The position numbers and the translations under genes are program-made. Below are positions 52,118 to 62,843 of a stretch of 64,000 nucleotides of DNA, piece by piece (position 1 is the stretch's first letter; every line of letters begins with the position of its first letter). Source of the stretch: Mycobacterium ahvazicum. GTDB lineage: Bacteria > Actinomycetota > Actinomycetes > Mycobacteriales > Mycobacteriaceae. The stretch is taken from contig NZ_FXEG02000002.1 in assembly GCF_900176255.2 (NCBI RefSeq), forward strand, positions 1,612,001 through 1,676,000, given 5' to 3'. The notes under the pieces are model-generated. The model worked only from the letters and a program-made list of their open reading frames with translations, was not told the DNA's origin and made no database searches.

Positions 52118-52728
52118 TCGCCTCGGTGCGCGGTGAGGTGCTCGAGGTGGCACTCGATCATGTGGTGATCGAAGCCGCCGGTGTCGGGTATCGGGTGAAC
52201 GCGACGCCGTCGACGCTGGCCACGCTGCGGCAGGGCAGCGAAGCCCGCCTGATCACCGCGATGATCGTTCGCGAGGATTCGCAGACGCTGTACGGGTTCG
52301 TCGACAACGAGACCCGCGACCTGTTCCTGACGCTGCTGTCGGTGTCCGGCGTCGGGCCGCGCCTGGCGATGGCGACGCTGGCCGTGCACGACGCCGCGGC
52401 GCTGCGCCAGGCACTTTCCGACGGTGACGTCACCGCGCTGACCCGGGTGCCCGGCATCGGCAAGCGCGGCGCCGAGCGCATGGTGCTGGAGTTGCGCGAC
52501 AAGATCCATGCCGGCGGTACGCCCACGGCGGCACCGGCCGGCGGCGGTGTCAATGGCCACGCCGTGCGGGGTCCGGTGGTCGAGGCGCTGACCGGGTTGG
52601 GCTTCGCGGTCAAGCAGGCCGAGGATGCCACCGACAGCGTGCTGGCGGCCAGTCGCGAAAAAGGCGAGCAGGCAACGACTTCCGACGTGTTGCGGGCCGC
52701 GCTGTCGTTGCTGGGTAAGACCAAATGA
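52114..52728 (+). CDS. ruvA: Holliday junction branch migration protein RuvA
   Basis: A 204-residue RuvA. The N-terminal OB-fold starts [20 protein letters not shown], and helix-hairpin-helix motifs are in [16 protein letters not shown] and [17 protein letters not shown]. The C-terminal domain III ([18 protein letters not shown]) contacts RuvB. It binds four-way junctions as a tetramer. Start overlaps the ruvC stop and its stop overlaps the ruvB start (ATGA). Confidence 0.95.
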   Translation: MIASVRGEVLEVALDHVVIEAAGVGYRVNATPSTLATLRQGSEARLITAMIVREDSQTLYGFVDNETRDLFLTLLSVSGVGPRLAMATLAVHDAAALRQALSDGDVTALTRVPGIGKRGAERMVLELRDKIHAGGTPTAAPAGGGVNGHAVRGPVVEALTGLGFAVKQAEDATDSVLAASREKGEQATTSDVLRAALSLLGKTK

Positions 52729-53774
52729 GCGACGAGGACTCCGAGGACTACGCGGATCGCGACCTGTCCCCGGCGCTGACCGTCGGCGAGGGCGACATCG
52801 ACGTCAGCCTGCGGCCCCGCTCGCTGCGCGAGTTCATCGGCCAGTCGCGGGTCCGCGAACAGCTGCAGCTGGTCCTCGAGGGGGCCAAAAACCGGGGCGG
52901 CACACCGGATCACATCCTGCTGTCCGGCCCGCCGGGGTTGGGCAAGACGTCGCTGGCGATGATCATCGCCGCCGAGCTCGGGTCCACGCTGCGGGTGACG
53001 TCGGGACCGGCCCTGGAGCGCGCCGGCGACCTGGCCGCGATGCTGTCGAATCTGGTCGAGCACGACGTGTTGTTCATCGACGAGATCCACCGCATCGCGC
53101 GGCCGGCCGAGGAGATGCTCTACCTCGCGATGGAGGACTTCCGGGTCGACGTCGTGGTGGGCAAAGGCCCTGGGGCAACCTCGATTCCGCTGGAGGTGGC
53201 ACCGTTCACGCTGGTCGGCGCGACGACCCGGTCCGGCGCGCTGACCGGTCCGCTGCGGGACCGCTTCGGTTTCACCGCGCACATGGATTTCTACGAGCCG
53301 GCCGATCTGGAGCGGGTGCTGGCCCGATCGGCCGGGATCCTCGGCATCGAGCTGGGCGCCGAAGCGGGTGCGGAGATCGCCCGGCGTTCGCGCGGCACGC
53401 CACGGATCGCCAACCGACTGCTGCGCCGGGTCCGGGACTTCGCCGAGGTGCGCGCCGACGGAGTGATCACTCGCGACGTCGCCAAGTCCGCGCTGGAGGT
53501 CTACGACGTCGACGAGCTCGGGCTCGACCGGCTGGACCGGGCGGTGCTGTCGGCGCTGACCCGCAGTTTCGGCGGCGGCCCGGTCGGGGTTTCGACGCTC
53601 GCTGTGGCGGTCGGGGAGGAGGCGACCACCGTCGAGGAGGTGTGCGAGCCGTTTCTGGTGCGCGCCGGGATGATCGCGCGGACGCCCCGCGGCCGGGTTG
53701 CCACTGCGCAGGCCTGGACCCATCTGGGTATGAGACCGCCGGCCGGGGTCTTGCAACCGGGGCTATTCGAGTAG
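52725..53774 (+). CDS. ruvB: Holliday junction DNA helicase RuvB
   Basis: A 349-residue AAA+ motor. Walker A is [12 protein letters not shown] near residue 65, Walker B FIDEIHRI near 117, sensor 1 LVGATTRSG and the arginine finger region GPLRDRFGF follow. The C-terminal winged helix is present. It drives branch migration on RuvA-bound junctions. The coupling of ruvC, ruvA and ruvB by ATGA overlaps is as in other mycobacteria. Confidence 0.96.
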   Translation: MSDEDSEDYADRDLSPALTVGEGDIDVSLRPRSLREFIGQSRVREQLQLVLEGAKNRGGTPDHILLSGPPGLGKTSLAMIIAAELGSTLRVTSGPALERAGDLAAMLSNLVEHDVLFIDEIHRIARPAEEMLYLAMEDFRVDVVVGKGPGATSIPLEVAPFTLVGATTRSGALTGPLRDRFGFTAHMDFYEPADLERVLARSAGILGIELGAEAGAEIARRSRGTPRIANRLLRRVRDFAEVRADGVITRDVAKSALEVYDVDELGLDRLDRAVLSALTRSFGGGPVGVSTLAVAVGEEATTVEEVCEPFLVRAGMIARTPRGRVATAQAWTHLGMRPPAGVLQPGLFE

Positions 53775-53829
53775 GAGCGATCGCGAGCGCGGGGGGAAGC
53801 AGGTCGCGACCATCAACACAGGAGGCGCC

Positions 53830-54216
53830 ATGATCACCGCCGGACTGGCATTCGCCGCACTCGCCGCGTTGTTGCACGTCTACATCTTCACGATGGAGTC
53901 GTTGACCTGGACCTCGCCCCGTACCCGCGCGACCTTCGGTACGACGCCCGAGGAGGCCGAGACGACCAAGCTGCTGGCCTTCAACCAGGGCTTTTACAAC
54001 CTGTTTCTGGCCATTGTCGCCGGTATCGGGATCGCCGAGATCGCGATCGGGCACCGGACCGCCGGTGCCGCGCTGGTTTTTGCCGGGATCGGATCCATGG
54101 CCGCGGCCGCGGTCGTCCTGGTGGTGTCGGCGCCCGACAAGGCCAGGGCCGCCGTGACGCAGGGCATATTCCCGGTGATCGCGATTGTGCTGCTGATACT
54201 CGGCCTGGCTTCGTAA
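53830..54216 (+). CDS. DUF1304 family membrane protein
   Basis: A 128-residue membrane protein with four helices. The conserved N-terminal HVYIFTMESLTWTSPRTRATFG and the NQGFYNLFLAIVAGIGI segment are typical of DUF1304 proteins. Function is unknown. The ATG at 53830 follows AGGAGG. It may be an independent gene after ruvB (55 bases). Confidence 0.87.
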   Translation: MITAGLAFAALAALLHVYIFTMESLTWTSPRTRATFGTTPEEAETTKLLAFNQGFYNLFLAIVAGIGIAEIAIGHRTAGAALVFAGIGSMAAAAVVLVVSAPDKARAAVTQGIFPVIAIVLLILGLAS

Positions 54217-54331
54217 CACACGAAACACCGGCCACACGGGTCACGGCAGCGGGGCCGACCAGAGGTTATAACCGGGAACCGCAGGGTATCCACGCGGTGC
54301 TGAAGTAGTCCGGCGTCAATAGGGGGATGTA

Positions 54332-55030
54332 ATGAACTACGCACAAGACGGCCATCCGGGCAGGTTGTGGATGCCACGCTCCCGCGGTGCGATTTGCGGG
54401 TTGATCCTGATCGTTCTGGGTGCTTGGGGTGCGTTGATACCGTTCGTCGGTCCGCACTTCAATTTCGCCTACACACCCAATCAAGAGTGGGCGTGGACCA
54501 CGGCCCGCGGCTGGCTGGAAGTGCTGCCCGGCGCCGTCACCGCGCTCGGCGGCTTGCTGCTCGTATTTTCCGGGAACCGGGTCACCGCGATCGTCGGCGG
54601 CTGGCTGGCCGTGCTGGCCGGCGTGTGGTTCGTGATCGGTGGCGAGCTCGCTCCGATGCTCGGAATCGGATCCGCCGGAGATCCGATCGCCGCGACTGAC
54701 CGCAAGCGCGCCGCGCTGGAGATTTCGTATTTCTCCGGTCTGGGTGCCTTGATCGTCTTCGTGGGCGGCATCGCGCTGGCGCGCCTGGCGGTGCGACTGG
54801 CCAGTGACATCGAAGCCCTGGCCCGGGTGCGCTCGGCGGCGCCGGCGGCCGGCGAACCCGTCTACATGTCGGGCCTGGAAGAGCCGCACCGTGAGGTGGA
54901 ACCGGACGCCCTGACCACTCCGCGGGTGGAGGCGTCCGACGCGAAGGCCGGCGGATGGCGCAAACAGCGCGCCGGCGCCGCGCCCGCAGCGAGCGCGAAT
55001 TACCTGCGCTGGCCGCATCCTCAGAGCTAA
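54332..55030 (+). CDS. membrane protein with four helices, unknown function
   Basis: A 232-residue protein with about four hydrophobic segments (ICGLILIVLGAWGALIPFVG, GAVTALGGLLLVFSG, AIVGGWLAVLAGVWFVIG and ALIVFVGGIAL) and a charged C-terminal tail from about residue 165. I recognise the general pattern of a conserved mycobacterial membrane protein but not a named family. It starts at ATG 54332 after AGGGGGATGT. It converges with the carboxylic acid reductase gene at a strong terminator. Confidence 0.75.
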   Translation: MNYAQDGHPGRLWMPRSRGAICGLILIVLGAWGALIPFVGPHFNFAYTPNQEWAWTTARGWLEVLPGAVTALGGLLLVFSGNRVTAIVGGWLAVLAGVWFVIGGELAPMLGIGSAGDPIAATDRKRAALEISYFSGLGALIVFVGGIALARLAVRLASDIEALARVRSAAPAAGEPVYMSGLEEPHREVEPDALTTPRVEASDAKAGGWRKQRAGAAPAASANYLRWPHPQS

Positions 55031-55039
55031 TAAACCAAC

Positions 55040-55082
55040 AAAAAAGTTCGCCGGCCCGTCCATCGGGCCGGCGAACTTTTTT
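55040..55082. terminator. strong bidirectional rho-independent terminator
   Basis: A 19-bp perfect stem (55040-55058 with 55064-55082, AAAAAAGTTCGCCGGCCCG and its complement) encloses a 5-base loop (TCCAT). A-runs and T-runs on the two sides serve both strands. It separates the convergent membrane protein and reductase genes. Confidence 0.92.
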
Positions 55083-55086
55083 GAAC

Positions 55087-58000
55087 TCAGAGCAGGCCGA
55101 TGAGCCGCAGGTCGCTGACGTACTTGGCGATGATCGGCGCGCCGATGTGCGGAATGTCTTTGTCCGGGCCGACTTTCGCGTCCTGGACCGCCGCACGGAA
55201 GCGATCGGTCGGTGCCATCGACCCGCGGATCGGGTGCTCGGGCTTCTGGTAGTTGTGCAGCAGCGGCAACAGCGACGCGTTGCGCTGCTTTTCGGGCAGG
55301 CCGCGCAGGGCGGTCTCGAACCGCGGCAGCCAGTCGCCGTAGTCGTCGATCCGCTGGATCGCGTTGCCGTCGGCGATCAGCCAGTCGACGAACGAGTCCA
55401 TCGAGATGCCGTCGTCGTAGGGATTCATCACGTGGTAGGTCTGGAAGCTCTCCACGTTCTGCGCACCGAGCGTCGAGATGGCTTCGGCGATGAACTCCAC
55501 GGGCAGGCCGTCGTAGTGGGCCCGCTGCCGGCCGCCGTCCGCGTCGCGCTCGTAGAACGAGCCGGGCGCGATACCGGTGGCGACCAGGCTCAGCATCATC
55601 CGGGTGAACATGTCCGGCACGTTGAGCTGACCGGCGTAAGTGGTGTCGGCCAGGATCATGTCGCAACGGAACACCGCTACCGGCAGGCCACACAGGTCGT
55701 TGGCCTCGCGCAGCAACACCTCGCCGGCCCATTTGCTGTTGCCGTAGCCGTTGGCGTAGCTGTCGTTGATCTGCCGGGTGGCGCTGATCTGGCGGATGTC
55801 GGCGTCCTCGGTGAACTGCCCGGGCTTGATCTGGTCGCCCACCCCGATCGTGGACACGTAGGTGTACGGCTTTTGCTTGGCCGTCAACGCGATTCGGATC
55901 AGCTCGGCGGTGCCCAGCGCGTTGGGGCCGAACAGCTCGCTGTACGGCAGCACGTGGTTGACCAGCGCAGCCGGGTCGACGATCAGGTCGACGGTGTCGG
56001 CCAGCCGCTGCCAGGTCTGCTGATCCAGGCCGAGGTTGGGCTCGCCCTTGTCTCCGGCGATCACCTCGAGGTGGTCGGCGGCCAGCTTCTGGTAGTGCGC
56101 CAGCAGTTCGGGGTCACCGCTCTCGAACGTCTTGTCCAGCCGGGCCCGTGCGGCGTTGTCGTCCTTGGCCCGCACCAGGGCGATCACCTTGCCGTCGACC
56201 AGGTCCATGCGCTCCAGCCAGTCCAGCGCCAGGTAGCGGCCCAGGAAGCCGGTCGCGCCGGTCAGCAGGACCGTGCGGACCTCGGTTGCCGGTGCCGACA
56301 GGTCCGGTGCGGCAGCCAGCGTCGCCGCGTCGATGAACTTGTCCAGCGTGAGATCACTGGCGTGTACCTCGCCCGTGCGGTCCTTGCTGGAAAGACCGTG
56401 CACCGCCGCGAACGTGGGTCGCTTGGTGCCCTCGCGCTCGGTTTCGATGTAGGCCGCGATCGAGGCCAGGTCGCTGGCCGGGCTGACGATCACGCCCACC
56501 GGCACGTCGATGTCGAAGATCTCGTGCAGCAGGTTGCCGAATGTCAACGCCGACAACGAGTCTCCACCCAGATCGGCGAAGTGAGCGTCCGGGGTCAGCT
56601 CGGTGGTCGCGGCTCCCAGCAGCGCGGCCGCGGCCCGGGTCACCGTCTGCAGCACCGGGCCGGTGGCGCCGCTGCGGCGCAACTCGCCCAACTCGTTGGC
56701 CTGACCTTCGGCCAGCTCGGCGTAGCGCTGCTCGAGCCGTTCTCCGTACTGCTGCTTGAGCTTTGGCCACGCCAGCTTGCGGATACCGGTGAGCAGACCG
56801 TTCTCCAGCGTGAAAGGCGTTGTCTCGATCAGGAAGTCGCGCGGAACCTCGTAGGACTGCAGACCGGCCTCCTTGGCGACGGCCTGCAACGAATCGGCGA
56901 TCGGCGCCTTGACCTCGTCGACGCCGTAGTGCGACAGCGCTTCCTGGGTGGGCACGACGACCGCCAGCAGGTAGGGGTGAGCGCTGTTGCCGTAGACGTA
57001 GATCTGCCGGATCAGCGGGCTGTTGCCGAACACCGCCTCCAGCTTGGCCACGGTGACGAACTCGCCCTGTGCGAGCTTGAGCACGTTGTTGCGGCGGTCG
57101 ACGTAGACGACCTTGTTGGGCGCGATCTCGGCGACGACGTCGCCGGTCCGGTAGTAACCCTCGGCGTCGAACACGTCCGCCGTGATCTCCGGGCGCTTGT
57201 AGTAACCGGGGAACATGTTCTCGGTCTTGAGTAGCAGTTCGCCGCGCGGATAGGGCCGGTCAGTGGCGAAGTAGCCCAGATCGGGGACGTCGGCCAGCTT
57301 GTAATCGATGACCGGCGGACGCTGCACCTCGCCGTCGAACAGCACCATGCCCGCCTCGGTGGAGCCGTAGCCGTCGAGCAGGTGCATGTCGAGCAGGTTC
57401 TCCACCCAGGTCTTCAGCTCGGGAGAGGTGGGCGCCGAGCCCGTCATCGCGAAGATGAACCGCCCGCCCAGCAGGCCCTGTGCCAGCTCGTTCATCACGT
57501 CGGCTTCGTTGTCGCCGCGGGCCACCTTGCGCAGGTATTCGGCGTAGATGGTCTCCCAGATGCGCGGCACGAAGTTCATCTCGGTGGGCCGCACCAACTC
57601 GAGGTCCTCCAGCAGCGTGGAGAGGTCGCTGCGGGCGGCGAAGTACGCGGTGCCGCCGTTGCCCAGCGTGCCGTAGAGCACGCCGCGTCCCATGACGTGG
57701 CTCATCGGCATGAAATTCAGGGTGATCGAGGCGGCCGTCTCACCGAACCAGTTACGGCTCGACCGTCGCCACATCTTGCCGACATTGCCCCGCGGATACA
57801 TCGCGCCCTTGGGCGCGCCCGTGCTGCCGGAGGTGTAGATCAGCAATGCCAGTGCGTCGTCCTCGATGTCGGCGGCGGGGGTGGCAGGCAATGCCGTGCC
57901 GCGCTCCAGCAGCTCGCCCAGCGATTCGACGGCCACCGCGGCCTCGGCCAGCCGGGTGGCCGCGGTCTGAACGGACTCGCGCTGGTCGTCGACTTCGGGG

Positions 58001-58578
58001 TGGTAGTCGAAGACCACCAGCTTGGCGGGACGGTGGTCGCCGCTCAGGATCAGCTCGACGGCATCGGAGAGCTGGTCGACGCTCGCGGCGAGCACAGCCG
58101 GCTCGGTCTCGGTCACGATCGGCTTGAGCTGCGCAATCGCGGCGCTGGTCTGCAGGGGAACCGATACCGCGCCGATCTGGGCCACGGCGACGTCGATGGT
58201 GGTGAAGTCGACGCTGTTGAAGCCCAGCACGGCGACGCGGTCGCCGACGTGCACCGAGTCGGCGCTCAGCGCACGGCCCAGCGCGGCGGCGCGATCGCTC
58301 AGCTGACGGTAGGTGATGGTCTCGAAGCGGGGGAGCAGCTCGGCTGAGGTGCGCCCGGTCTTCGGGTCCTTGACGAACTCCACCACGCGCTGACCAAGGG
58401 CCGGGCGGTCGGCGTAACCATCGAGAACGGTCTGGATGACCTGCGGGAGGCGCAGTTCGGACTTCTCGAGGGCCTCGGCGACGGCCGGGTCGGGCTTGGC
58501 GGCGGCGAACTGTGGGTCGTTAGCGGTCAGGGCTTCGATGCGGCGTTCCAGCCGCTCTTCACGCGTAGTCGTCGACAT
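55087..58578 (-). CDS. car: carboxylic acid reductase (FadD9-like, A-T-R domains)
   Basis: A 1163-residue three-domain enzyme, the Rv2590 (fadD9) position. The adenylation domain (about 1-640) has [18 protein letters not shown]. The carrier domain has [11 protein letters not shown] (phosphopantetheine Ser, about 687). The NADPH reductase domain (about 740-1163) has [20 protein letters not shown] and the YGNSK catalytic motif. It reduces carboxylic acids to aldehydes using ATP and NADPH and needs a separate phosphopantetheinyl transferase, not seen here. The ATG at 58578 starts it. Confidence 0.93.
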   Translation of the reverse strand: MSTTTREERLERRIEALTANDPQFAAAKPDPAVAEALEKSELRLPQVIQTVLDGYADRPALGQRVVEFVKDPKTGRTSAELLPRFETITYRQLSDRAAALGRALSADSVHVGDRVAVLGFNSVDFTTIDVAVAQIGAVSVPLQTSAAIAQLKPIVTETEPAVLAASVDQLSDAVELILSGDHRPAKLVVFDYHPEVDDQRESVQTAATRLAEAAVAVESLGELLERGTALPATPAADIEDDALALLIYTSGSTGAPKGAMYPRGNVGKMWRRSSRNWFGETAASITLNFMPMSHVMGRGVLYGTLGNGGTAYFAARSDLSTLLEDLELVRPTEMNFVPRIWETIYAEYLRKVARGDNEADVMNELAQGLLGGRFIFAMTGSAPTSPELKTWVENLLDMHLLDGYGSTEAGMVLFDGEVQRPPVIDYKLADVPDLGYFATDRPYPRGELLLKTENMFPGYYKRPEITADVFDAEGYYRTGDVVAEIAPNKVVYVDRRNNVLKLAQGEFVTVAKLEAVFGNSPLIRQIYVYGNSAHPYLLAVVVPTQEALSHYGVDEVKAPIADSLQAVAKEAGLQSYEVPRDFLIETTPFTLENGLLTGIRKLAWPKLKQQYGERLEQRYAELAEGQANELGELRRSGATGPVLQTVTRAAAALLGAATTELTPDAHFADLGGDSLSALTFGNLLHEIFDIDVPVGVIVSPASDLASIAAYIETEREGTKRPTFAAVHGLSSKDRTGEVHASDLTLDKFIDAATLAAAPDLSAPATEVRTVLLTGATGFLGRYLALDWLERMDLVDGKVIALVRAKDDNAARARLDKTFESGDPELLAHYQKLAADHLEVIAGDKGEPNLGLDQQTWQRLADTVDLIVDPAALVNHVLPYSELFGPNALGTAELIRIALTAKQKPYTYVSTIGVGDQIKPGQFTEDADIRQISATRQINDSYANGYGNSKWAGEVLLREANDLCGLPVAVFRCDMILADTTYAGQLNVPDMFTRMMLSLVATGIAPGSFYERDADGGRQRAHYDGLPVEFIAEAISTLGAQNVESFQTYHVMNPYDDGISMDSFVDWLIADGNAIQRIDDYGDWLPRFETALRGLPEKQRNASLLPLLHNYQKPEHPIRGSMAPTDRFRAAVQDAKVGPDKDIPHIGAPIIAKYVSDLRLIGLL

Positions 58579-58643
58579 AACAGTCCTCGCATCACTGAGA
58601 ATTGGGATCCTTGGGGCGCCACACTGCGCCGACCTAAAGAACG

Positions 58644-58656
58644 TTAGCGAAGCTAA
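58644..58656. promoter_or_regulatory. palindrome upstream of the carboxylic acid reductase gene
   Basis: TTAGC-GAA-GCTAA is a perfect 5+3+5 palindrome 66 bases upstream of the car start, in the divergent 230-base gap with the alpha/beta hydrolase gene. It is a possible operator. Confidence 0.35.
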
Positions 58657-58808
58657 AGGTATTCCACAATGCTCCCGACTGCGGTCGCGAGTGTGAGATC
58701 GCCCACCTCGAGTTGCGGATCCCGCCGACTTCTGGCGTACCTGGTGGCCGGAGGTCGGTAGTTTCGCGCGTGCGCGCCGTTGCGCACTTCCCTGTAGAAC
58801 GAGGATTG

Positions 58809-59627
58809 ATGGCAGACCGTTCCGCCCGTGCGTGCTGGACTTACGGCGCCGCCGATGCCGCGCGCACGGTCGTGTTCGTGCACGGGTTGCGCGGCGACCA
58901 CCACGGGATGGAGCCGATCATCACTCACCTGCCCGGATTGCGGTCGGTGGTGCCGGACCTGCCCGGCTTCGGCGTTGCGGGGCCGCTGCAAGACGGCCGG
59001 CACGATGTCGAGGGTTACGCGCGCTGGGTGGCCGACCTGCTGGCGCAGCTCGGTGGCCGGCCGGTGCTCGCGGGCCACTCGTTCGGGTCCATCGTCGCGG
59101 CGGCCGCCGCCCGGACCGCGGACATCGCCGGGCTGGTGCTGGTCAATCCGATCGCCGGCTCGGCGCTGGCCGGTCCCCGCCGCGGCCTGACCGGGCTGAC
59201 CGTCGGGTACCACCGGCTCGCCGCGGCGCTGCCGGAGCCGGCGGGCACGGCACTGCTGCGGCACCCGCTGCTCACGCGTATCGCGAGCTCGGCCATGACC
59301 ACCACGCGGGACCCGGCTCTGCGGCGCTGGATTCACGCCGAGCACCGGCGCTACTTCTCGGGGTTCGCCAACCGCCGGGTGCTGCTGGAAGCCTTTTACG
59401 CGTCGATCGGGCACGATGTTGCGCAGTTTGCGCCCGAGATCGCCGTCCCGACGCTGCTGGTGGCGGCCGAACACGACGACATCGCGCCGCTGCCCGCGCA
59501 GCGAGAACTCGCCGGGCGGTTCCGTGACGCGCGCCTGGTCGAGGTGCCCGGCGTCGGGCACCTGGCCCATTACGAGGCACCGGCCGCCGTGGCCGACGCG
59601 ATCTCGGAGTTCGTGTGCGCGTTGTAG
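58809..59627 (+). CDS. alpha/beta hydrolase
   Basis: A 272-residue alpha/beta hydrolase. It has [16 protein letters not shown] (oxyanion turn), [14 protein letters not shown] (G-x-S-x-G nucleophile), an acid in [11 protein letters not shown] and His in [12 protein letters not shown], the full triad. The substrate is unknown; the fold suggests a small ester or epoxide. ATG at 58809 follows GAGGATT. Its 3' end overlaps the glycosyltransferase gene by 13 bases. Confidence 0.85.
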   Translation: MADRSARACWTYGAADAARTVVFVHGLRGDHHGMEPIITHLPGLRSVVPDLPGFGVAGPLQDGRHDVEGYARWVADLLAQLGGRPVLAGHSFGSIVAAAAARTADIAGLVLVNPIAGSALAGPRRGLTGLTVGYHRLAAALPEPAGTALLRHPLLTRIASSAMTTTRDPALRRWIHAEHRRYFSGFANRRVLLEAFYASIGHDVAQFAPEIAVPTLLVAAEHDDIAPLPAQRELAGRFRDARLVEVPGVGHLAHYEAPAAVADAISEFVCAL

Positions 59628-60688
59628 TCGACTGCCGCTACGTCACGCCCGGGCTGCACAACGGCATCAGCCGCTACACCACCGGACTCGTGCACGCGCT
59701 GGCCGGGATGCATCCGCTGACGATGCTGATCAGCGACGAGCGGCAACTCGCGCAACTGCCGAACATGCCCTGGGCACGCATCAGCGCGCCGACGAGCATT
59801 CGGGAGCCGCTGGTGGCCAGGCAAGTCAACCGGCTGGAACCGGACGTCGTGTTCTCCCCGATGCAGACCATGGGCACCTGGGGACGCCGCTACGCGCTGC
59901 TGCTCACGCTGCACGACCTGATCTACTACCGCCACCGCACACCGCCGCCGGAGTTCGCCGCCCCGATCCGGCTGTTGTGGCGGCTCTACCACCTGGCTTG
60001 GTGGCCGCAGCGCCTACTGCTCGACCGGGCCGACGCCGTCGTCACCGTCTCCGACACCTCGGCGGCGCTGATCGCGGCCCACCGGCTGACCCGGCGGCCC
60101 GTCACCGTGGTGTCCAACGCGGCCGATCCGGTGCCCGATCCCACCCGGCTGCCGCGCACCCGCTCGCTGGTCTACATGGGTTCGTTCATGCCCTACAAGA
60201 ACGTCGAAACCTTGGTGCGGGCTGCCGCGCGGCTGCCGGGTTATCAGCTGCACCTGATGAGCAAGGTCACCGTGGCCGAGCGCGACCGGCTCACCGCCTT
60301 CGGCGCCGGAGCCGATTTGGTGTTTCACGACGGCGCCGACGACGCCACCTACCGCGAGGTCCTGCGCGCGGCGACCGCGCTGGTGACAGCCTCGCGTGAG
60401 GAGGGCTTCGGCTTGCCGTTGGTCGAGGCGATGGCGGTGGGGACCCCGCTCGTGGTCAGCGACATTCCCGTGTTCCGTGAGGTCGGGGCGGATGCCGCCG
60501 GCTACGTCGAGCCGGACGACGTCGAGGGGTTCGTCCGCGCGGTCCGCGCGCTCGACGACGACGCCACGTTCGCCGCGGCGTCCGCGCGGGCTCGCGCGCG
60601 CGCCGAACACTACTCCTGGGAGCGCTCGGCGCGGGTGCTGCTGGAGGTGCTGCAGCGGGCCGTCGAGATCAGGCGGCAGCGCGGGTGA
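59615..60688 (+). CDS. GT4 family glycosyltransferase
   Basis: A 357-residue GT-B glycosyltransferase. The N terminus [21 protein letters not shown] has the acceptor-side glycine/arginine region. The C-terminal nucleotide-sugar motif SREEGFGLPLVEAMAVGTPL (E-x7-E) is near residue 270, and VYMGSFMPYKNVETLVRA lies before it. It probably transfers a hexose to a lipid or polysaccharide acceptor. GTG at 59615 lies within the preceding hydrolase gene. Its last 20 bases overlap the convergent second glycosyltransferase gene. Confidence 0.86.
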   Translation: MRVVVDCRYVTPGLHNGISRYTTGLVHALAGMHPLTMLISDERQLAQLPNMPWARISAPTSIREPLVARQVNRLEPDVVFSPMQTMGTWGRRYALLLTLHDLIYYRHRTPPPEFAAPIRLLWRLYHLAWWPQRLLLDRADAVVTVSDTSAALIAAHRLTRRPVTVVSNAADPVPDPTRLPRTRSLVYMGSFMPYKNVETLVRAAARLPGYQLHLMSKVTVAERDRLTAFGAGADLVFHDGADDATYREVLRAATALVTASREEGFGLPLVEAMAVGTPLVVSDIPVFREVGADAAGYVEPDDVEGFVRAVRALDDDATFAAASARARARAEHYSWERSARVLLEVLQRAVEIRRQRG

Positions 60689-61841
60689 CCAGGTCGCGGT
60701 AGATCCCCTCGAAGCGATCGAGGGTCGCCTCGATGTCGTGTTCGCCCACCAACTCTCGGCTCGCCGCGCCCATCCGCGTGCGCAACGCGGGGTCCGCGAG
60801 CAGCGTGGCGAGGTGGCAGGTGAGTTCGCCGATATCACCCGGCTGGTAGAGCCAGCCGTTTCGCCCGGGATGCACCAGATGCGGCAGCGCCATCGCGTCG
60901 GCCGCGACGACGGGCTTGCCGGACGCCATGGCTTCCAGGGTGACCAGGCTCTGTAACTCGGCGATGCCGGGCATGCAGAACACCGAGGCCCGGGCGTAGG
61001 CGCTGACCAGTTCGTCCTCGGGCACAAAGCCGTGGAAGCGGACGCGGTCGGCCACGCCGAGCTGGTCGGCCAGCGCAGTCCAGGCGGCCCGCTCGGGACC
61101 ATCTCCGATCAGGTCGACTGTGGCGGGAAGGTGCTCAGGTAACGCGGCGAACGCCCGGATCAGCTCGTCGACCCGCTTTTCCTGGTCCAGTCGCCCGACG
61201 TACAGGATGCTGGGCACGCAGCCCGGCTCGGGGTCGCGTTGGTAGTGCTCGATGTCGACGCCGTTGGAGATCGGCAGCGCGTCGGTCAGCCCGGACGACC
61301 CGATCAGCAACTCCACCGCCCGCGGTGTCGGCGCGGTGACCACATCGGCCCGACTCAGGGTGCGGGCCAAGTCCTTCCACAGCAGGCGATAGAAAAACGG
61401 CCGCAACGCTTGCGGCATCGGCACGTGCGCGGTGATGTTCTCCGGTACGACGTGATGGGTGGCCACCAGCGGAATGTCGCTCCGCACGGCGGCGCGCACG
61501 ATGAACCGGCCGACCATCCAGGCGGTCTGGGTGTGCACCACGTCGGGGGAAACCGCGGCCGTCACGGCCGCCGCGGCCCGGCCCGCATCCCAGGGCGTGC
61601 ACATCCGGAACTCGGGTCGCGCGGGGTAGGGCAGCGAGCGCACATGATGCACGGTGACCTTGCCGCCGTCGGTGTCCTGGACCGTCGTGGCGGGCGCCCC
61701 GTTCGGCGACGGGGCGACGACATGGATGTCGTGCCCGCGACGCGCGAGGCCACCGGCCAGTCGTTCGGCGAACCGGGCGGCGCCGTTGACGTCGGGCGGA
61801 TAGGTCTCGGCGGCGATGAGCACACGCAGCGCGGAGGGCAC
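60669..61841 (-). CDS. GT4 family glycosyltransferase (PimB/MgtA-like group)
   Basis: A 390-residue GT-B glycosyltransferase. The N terminus RVLIAAETYPPDVNGAARFAERLAGGLARRGH has the G-x-A acceptor loop, VATHHVVPENI is near 130, LYVGRLDQEKRVDELI near 220, and the donor motif is GIAELQSLVTLEAMASGKPVV near 290. The pattern recalls mannosyl- or glucosyltransferases acting on glycolipids. I took the GTG at 61841 (VPSALRVLIAAETYPP). The membrane protein gene lies 29 bases upstream on the same strand. Confidence 0.84.
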   Translation of the reverse strand: MPSALRVLIAAETYPPDVNGAARFAERLAGGLARRGHDIHVVAPSPNGAPATTVQDTDGGKVTVHHVRSLPYPARPEFRMCTPWDAGRAAAAVTAAVSPDVVHTQTAWMVGRFIVRAAVRSDIPLVATHHVVPENITAHVPMPQALRPFFYRLLWKDLARTLSRADVVTAPTPRAVELLIGSSGLTDALPISNGVDIEHYQRDPEPGCVPSILYVGRLDQEKRVDELIRAFAALPEHLPATVDLIGDGPERAAWTALADQLGVADRVRFHGFVPEDELVSAYARASVFCMPGIAELQSLVTLEAMASGKPVVAADAMALPHLVHPGRNGWLYQPGDIGELTCHLATLLADPALRTRMGAASRELVGEHDIEATLDRFEGIYRDLVTRAAA

Positions 61842-61870
61842 GAAATCGGATCCTCTCGGAGGTGGGGGAC

Positions 61871-62737
61871 CTAGACGGCGAGCTGGCGGGTGATGGCCTC
61901 GGGATGGTGACGGGCGAGCACCGCGATGCCGGCGACGGCGCCGATGGCGGCGATGCTGAGCACGGCCCACTGGGCGGGGGAGATCGCGGAGCCCTCGCCG
62001 AGCAGGATCACGCCGAAGAGCACCGCGACGACGGGGTCGACCACGGTCAGGCAGGAGACGACGACCTCGGGCGGCCCGGAGGCGAAGGCTTGCTGAACCA
62101 GCCAGCCGCCGGTCAGGACCGCGGCGACGACGGCCGCAACCCCGGCGATCACAGTCGGGTCCGCGATGCCGACCCGCCCGGATGTCACGGTCTGCGACAC
62201 GGCCCGCACCAGCGCCGAGACCAATCCGAAGGCGCTCGCGCCGGCCATCGCCAACGCCACGCAGCGCGCCCAGCCGGTGCAGGCCAACCCGATTCCCGTG
62301 AGCGTCAGCAAGACCAGTCCGACGACGAAACCGGCCAGCGCGGTGTCGCCGCCGGACGCCGGCGTGCCGGCCGCCGAGCGAGCGGCCGTCGTGACGAAGG
62401 CGACGACGCAGGTGCTCGACAGCAGGATGCCGGCCAGCATCCCGGCGGTGGGCCGGCGGCGGGTATGCGCCGCGGCAAGGACGACGGCGATGGGCACCGC
62501 GAGCACCCCGATCGGCTGGATCACCGACAGCGGCGCGAACACCAGCGCAATGGCGTGCAGCGCCGAGCCGCTCGCGGCGAGCAGCAGCCCCAGCCGCCAC
62601 AGCGGACTGCGGGTGACGTCGCGCAGGCCGCGCAGCGCCAGCGATCCCGGGCGCGGCCCGGCCGCCACCGCACGGTGTTGCAGCACTGCCGCGCACGCAA
62701 AGCAGAACGCCGCGATCACCACCAATACGAACGGCAA
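61871..62737 (-). CDS. DMT-superfamily (EamA-like) membrane protein
   Basis: A 288-residue membrane protein with about nine or ten helices, organised like drug/metabolite transporters (VLVVIAAFCFACAAVLQHRAV at the N terminus; PEVVVSCLTVVDPVVAVLFGVILLGE in the second half, in part). TTG at 62737 starts it after an AGGA site about 10 bases upstream. The conserved late ESLTVVDP-like block SCLTVVDPVVAV is typical of this actinobacterial group. The substrate is unknown. It precedes the GT4 gene and may move a lipid-linked or small substrate for it. Confidence 0.8.
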   Translation of the reverse strand: MPFVLVVIAAFCFACAAVLQHRAVAAGPRPGSLALRGLRDVTRSPLWRLGLLLAASGSALHAIALVFAPLSVIQPIGVLAVPIAVVLAAAHTRRRPTAGMLAGILLSSTCVVAFVTTAARSAAGTPASGGDTALAGFVVGLVLLTLTGIGLACTGWARCVALAMAGASAFGLVSALVRAVSQTVTSGRVGIADPTVIAGVAAVVAAVLTGGWLVQQAFASGPPEVVVSCLTVVDPVVAVLFGVILLGEGSAISPAQWAVLSIAAIGAVAGIAVLARHHPEAITRQLAV

Positions 62738-62843
62738 CGGGCTAATCCTGTATCGCGACGGTATTTGACATCTTCGTCAAAATCTTGAACCGTACCCCAA
62801 CTTTTCGCCACCGGTACGGATAAATACCGGGCAAAGTCATGGG

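Noticed and set aside
54955..57234. 759-codon plus-strand open frame
   Set aside because: It is antisense to the carboxylic acid reductase gene; its His/Gln/Val/Gly-rich composition is the usual shadow of high-GC codons, and the reductase motifs are unmistakable.
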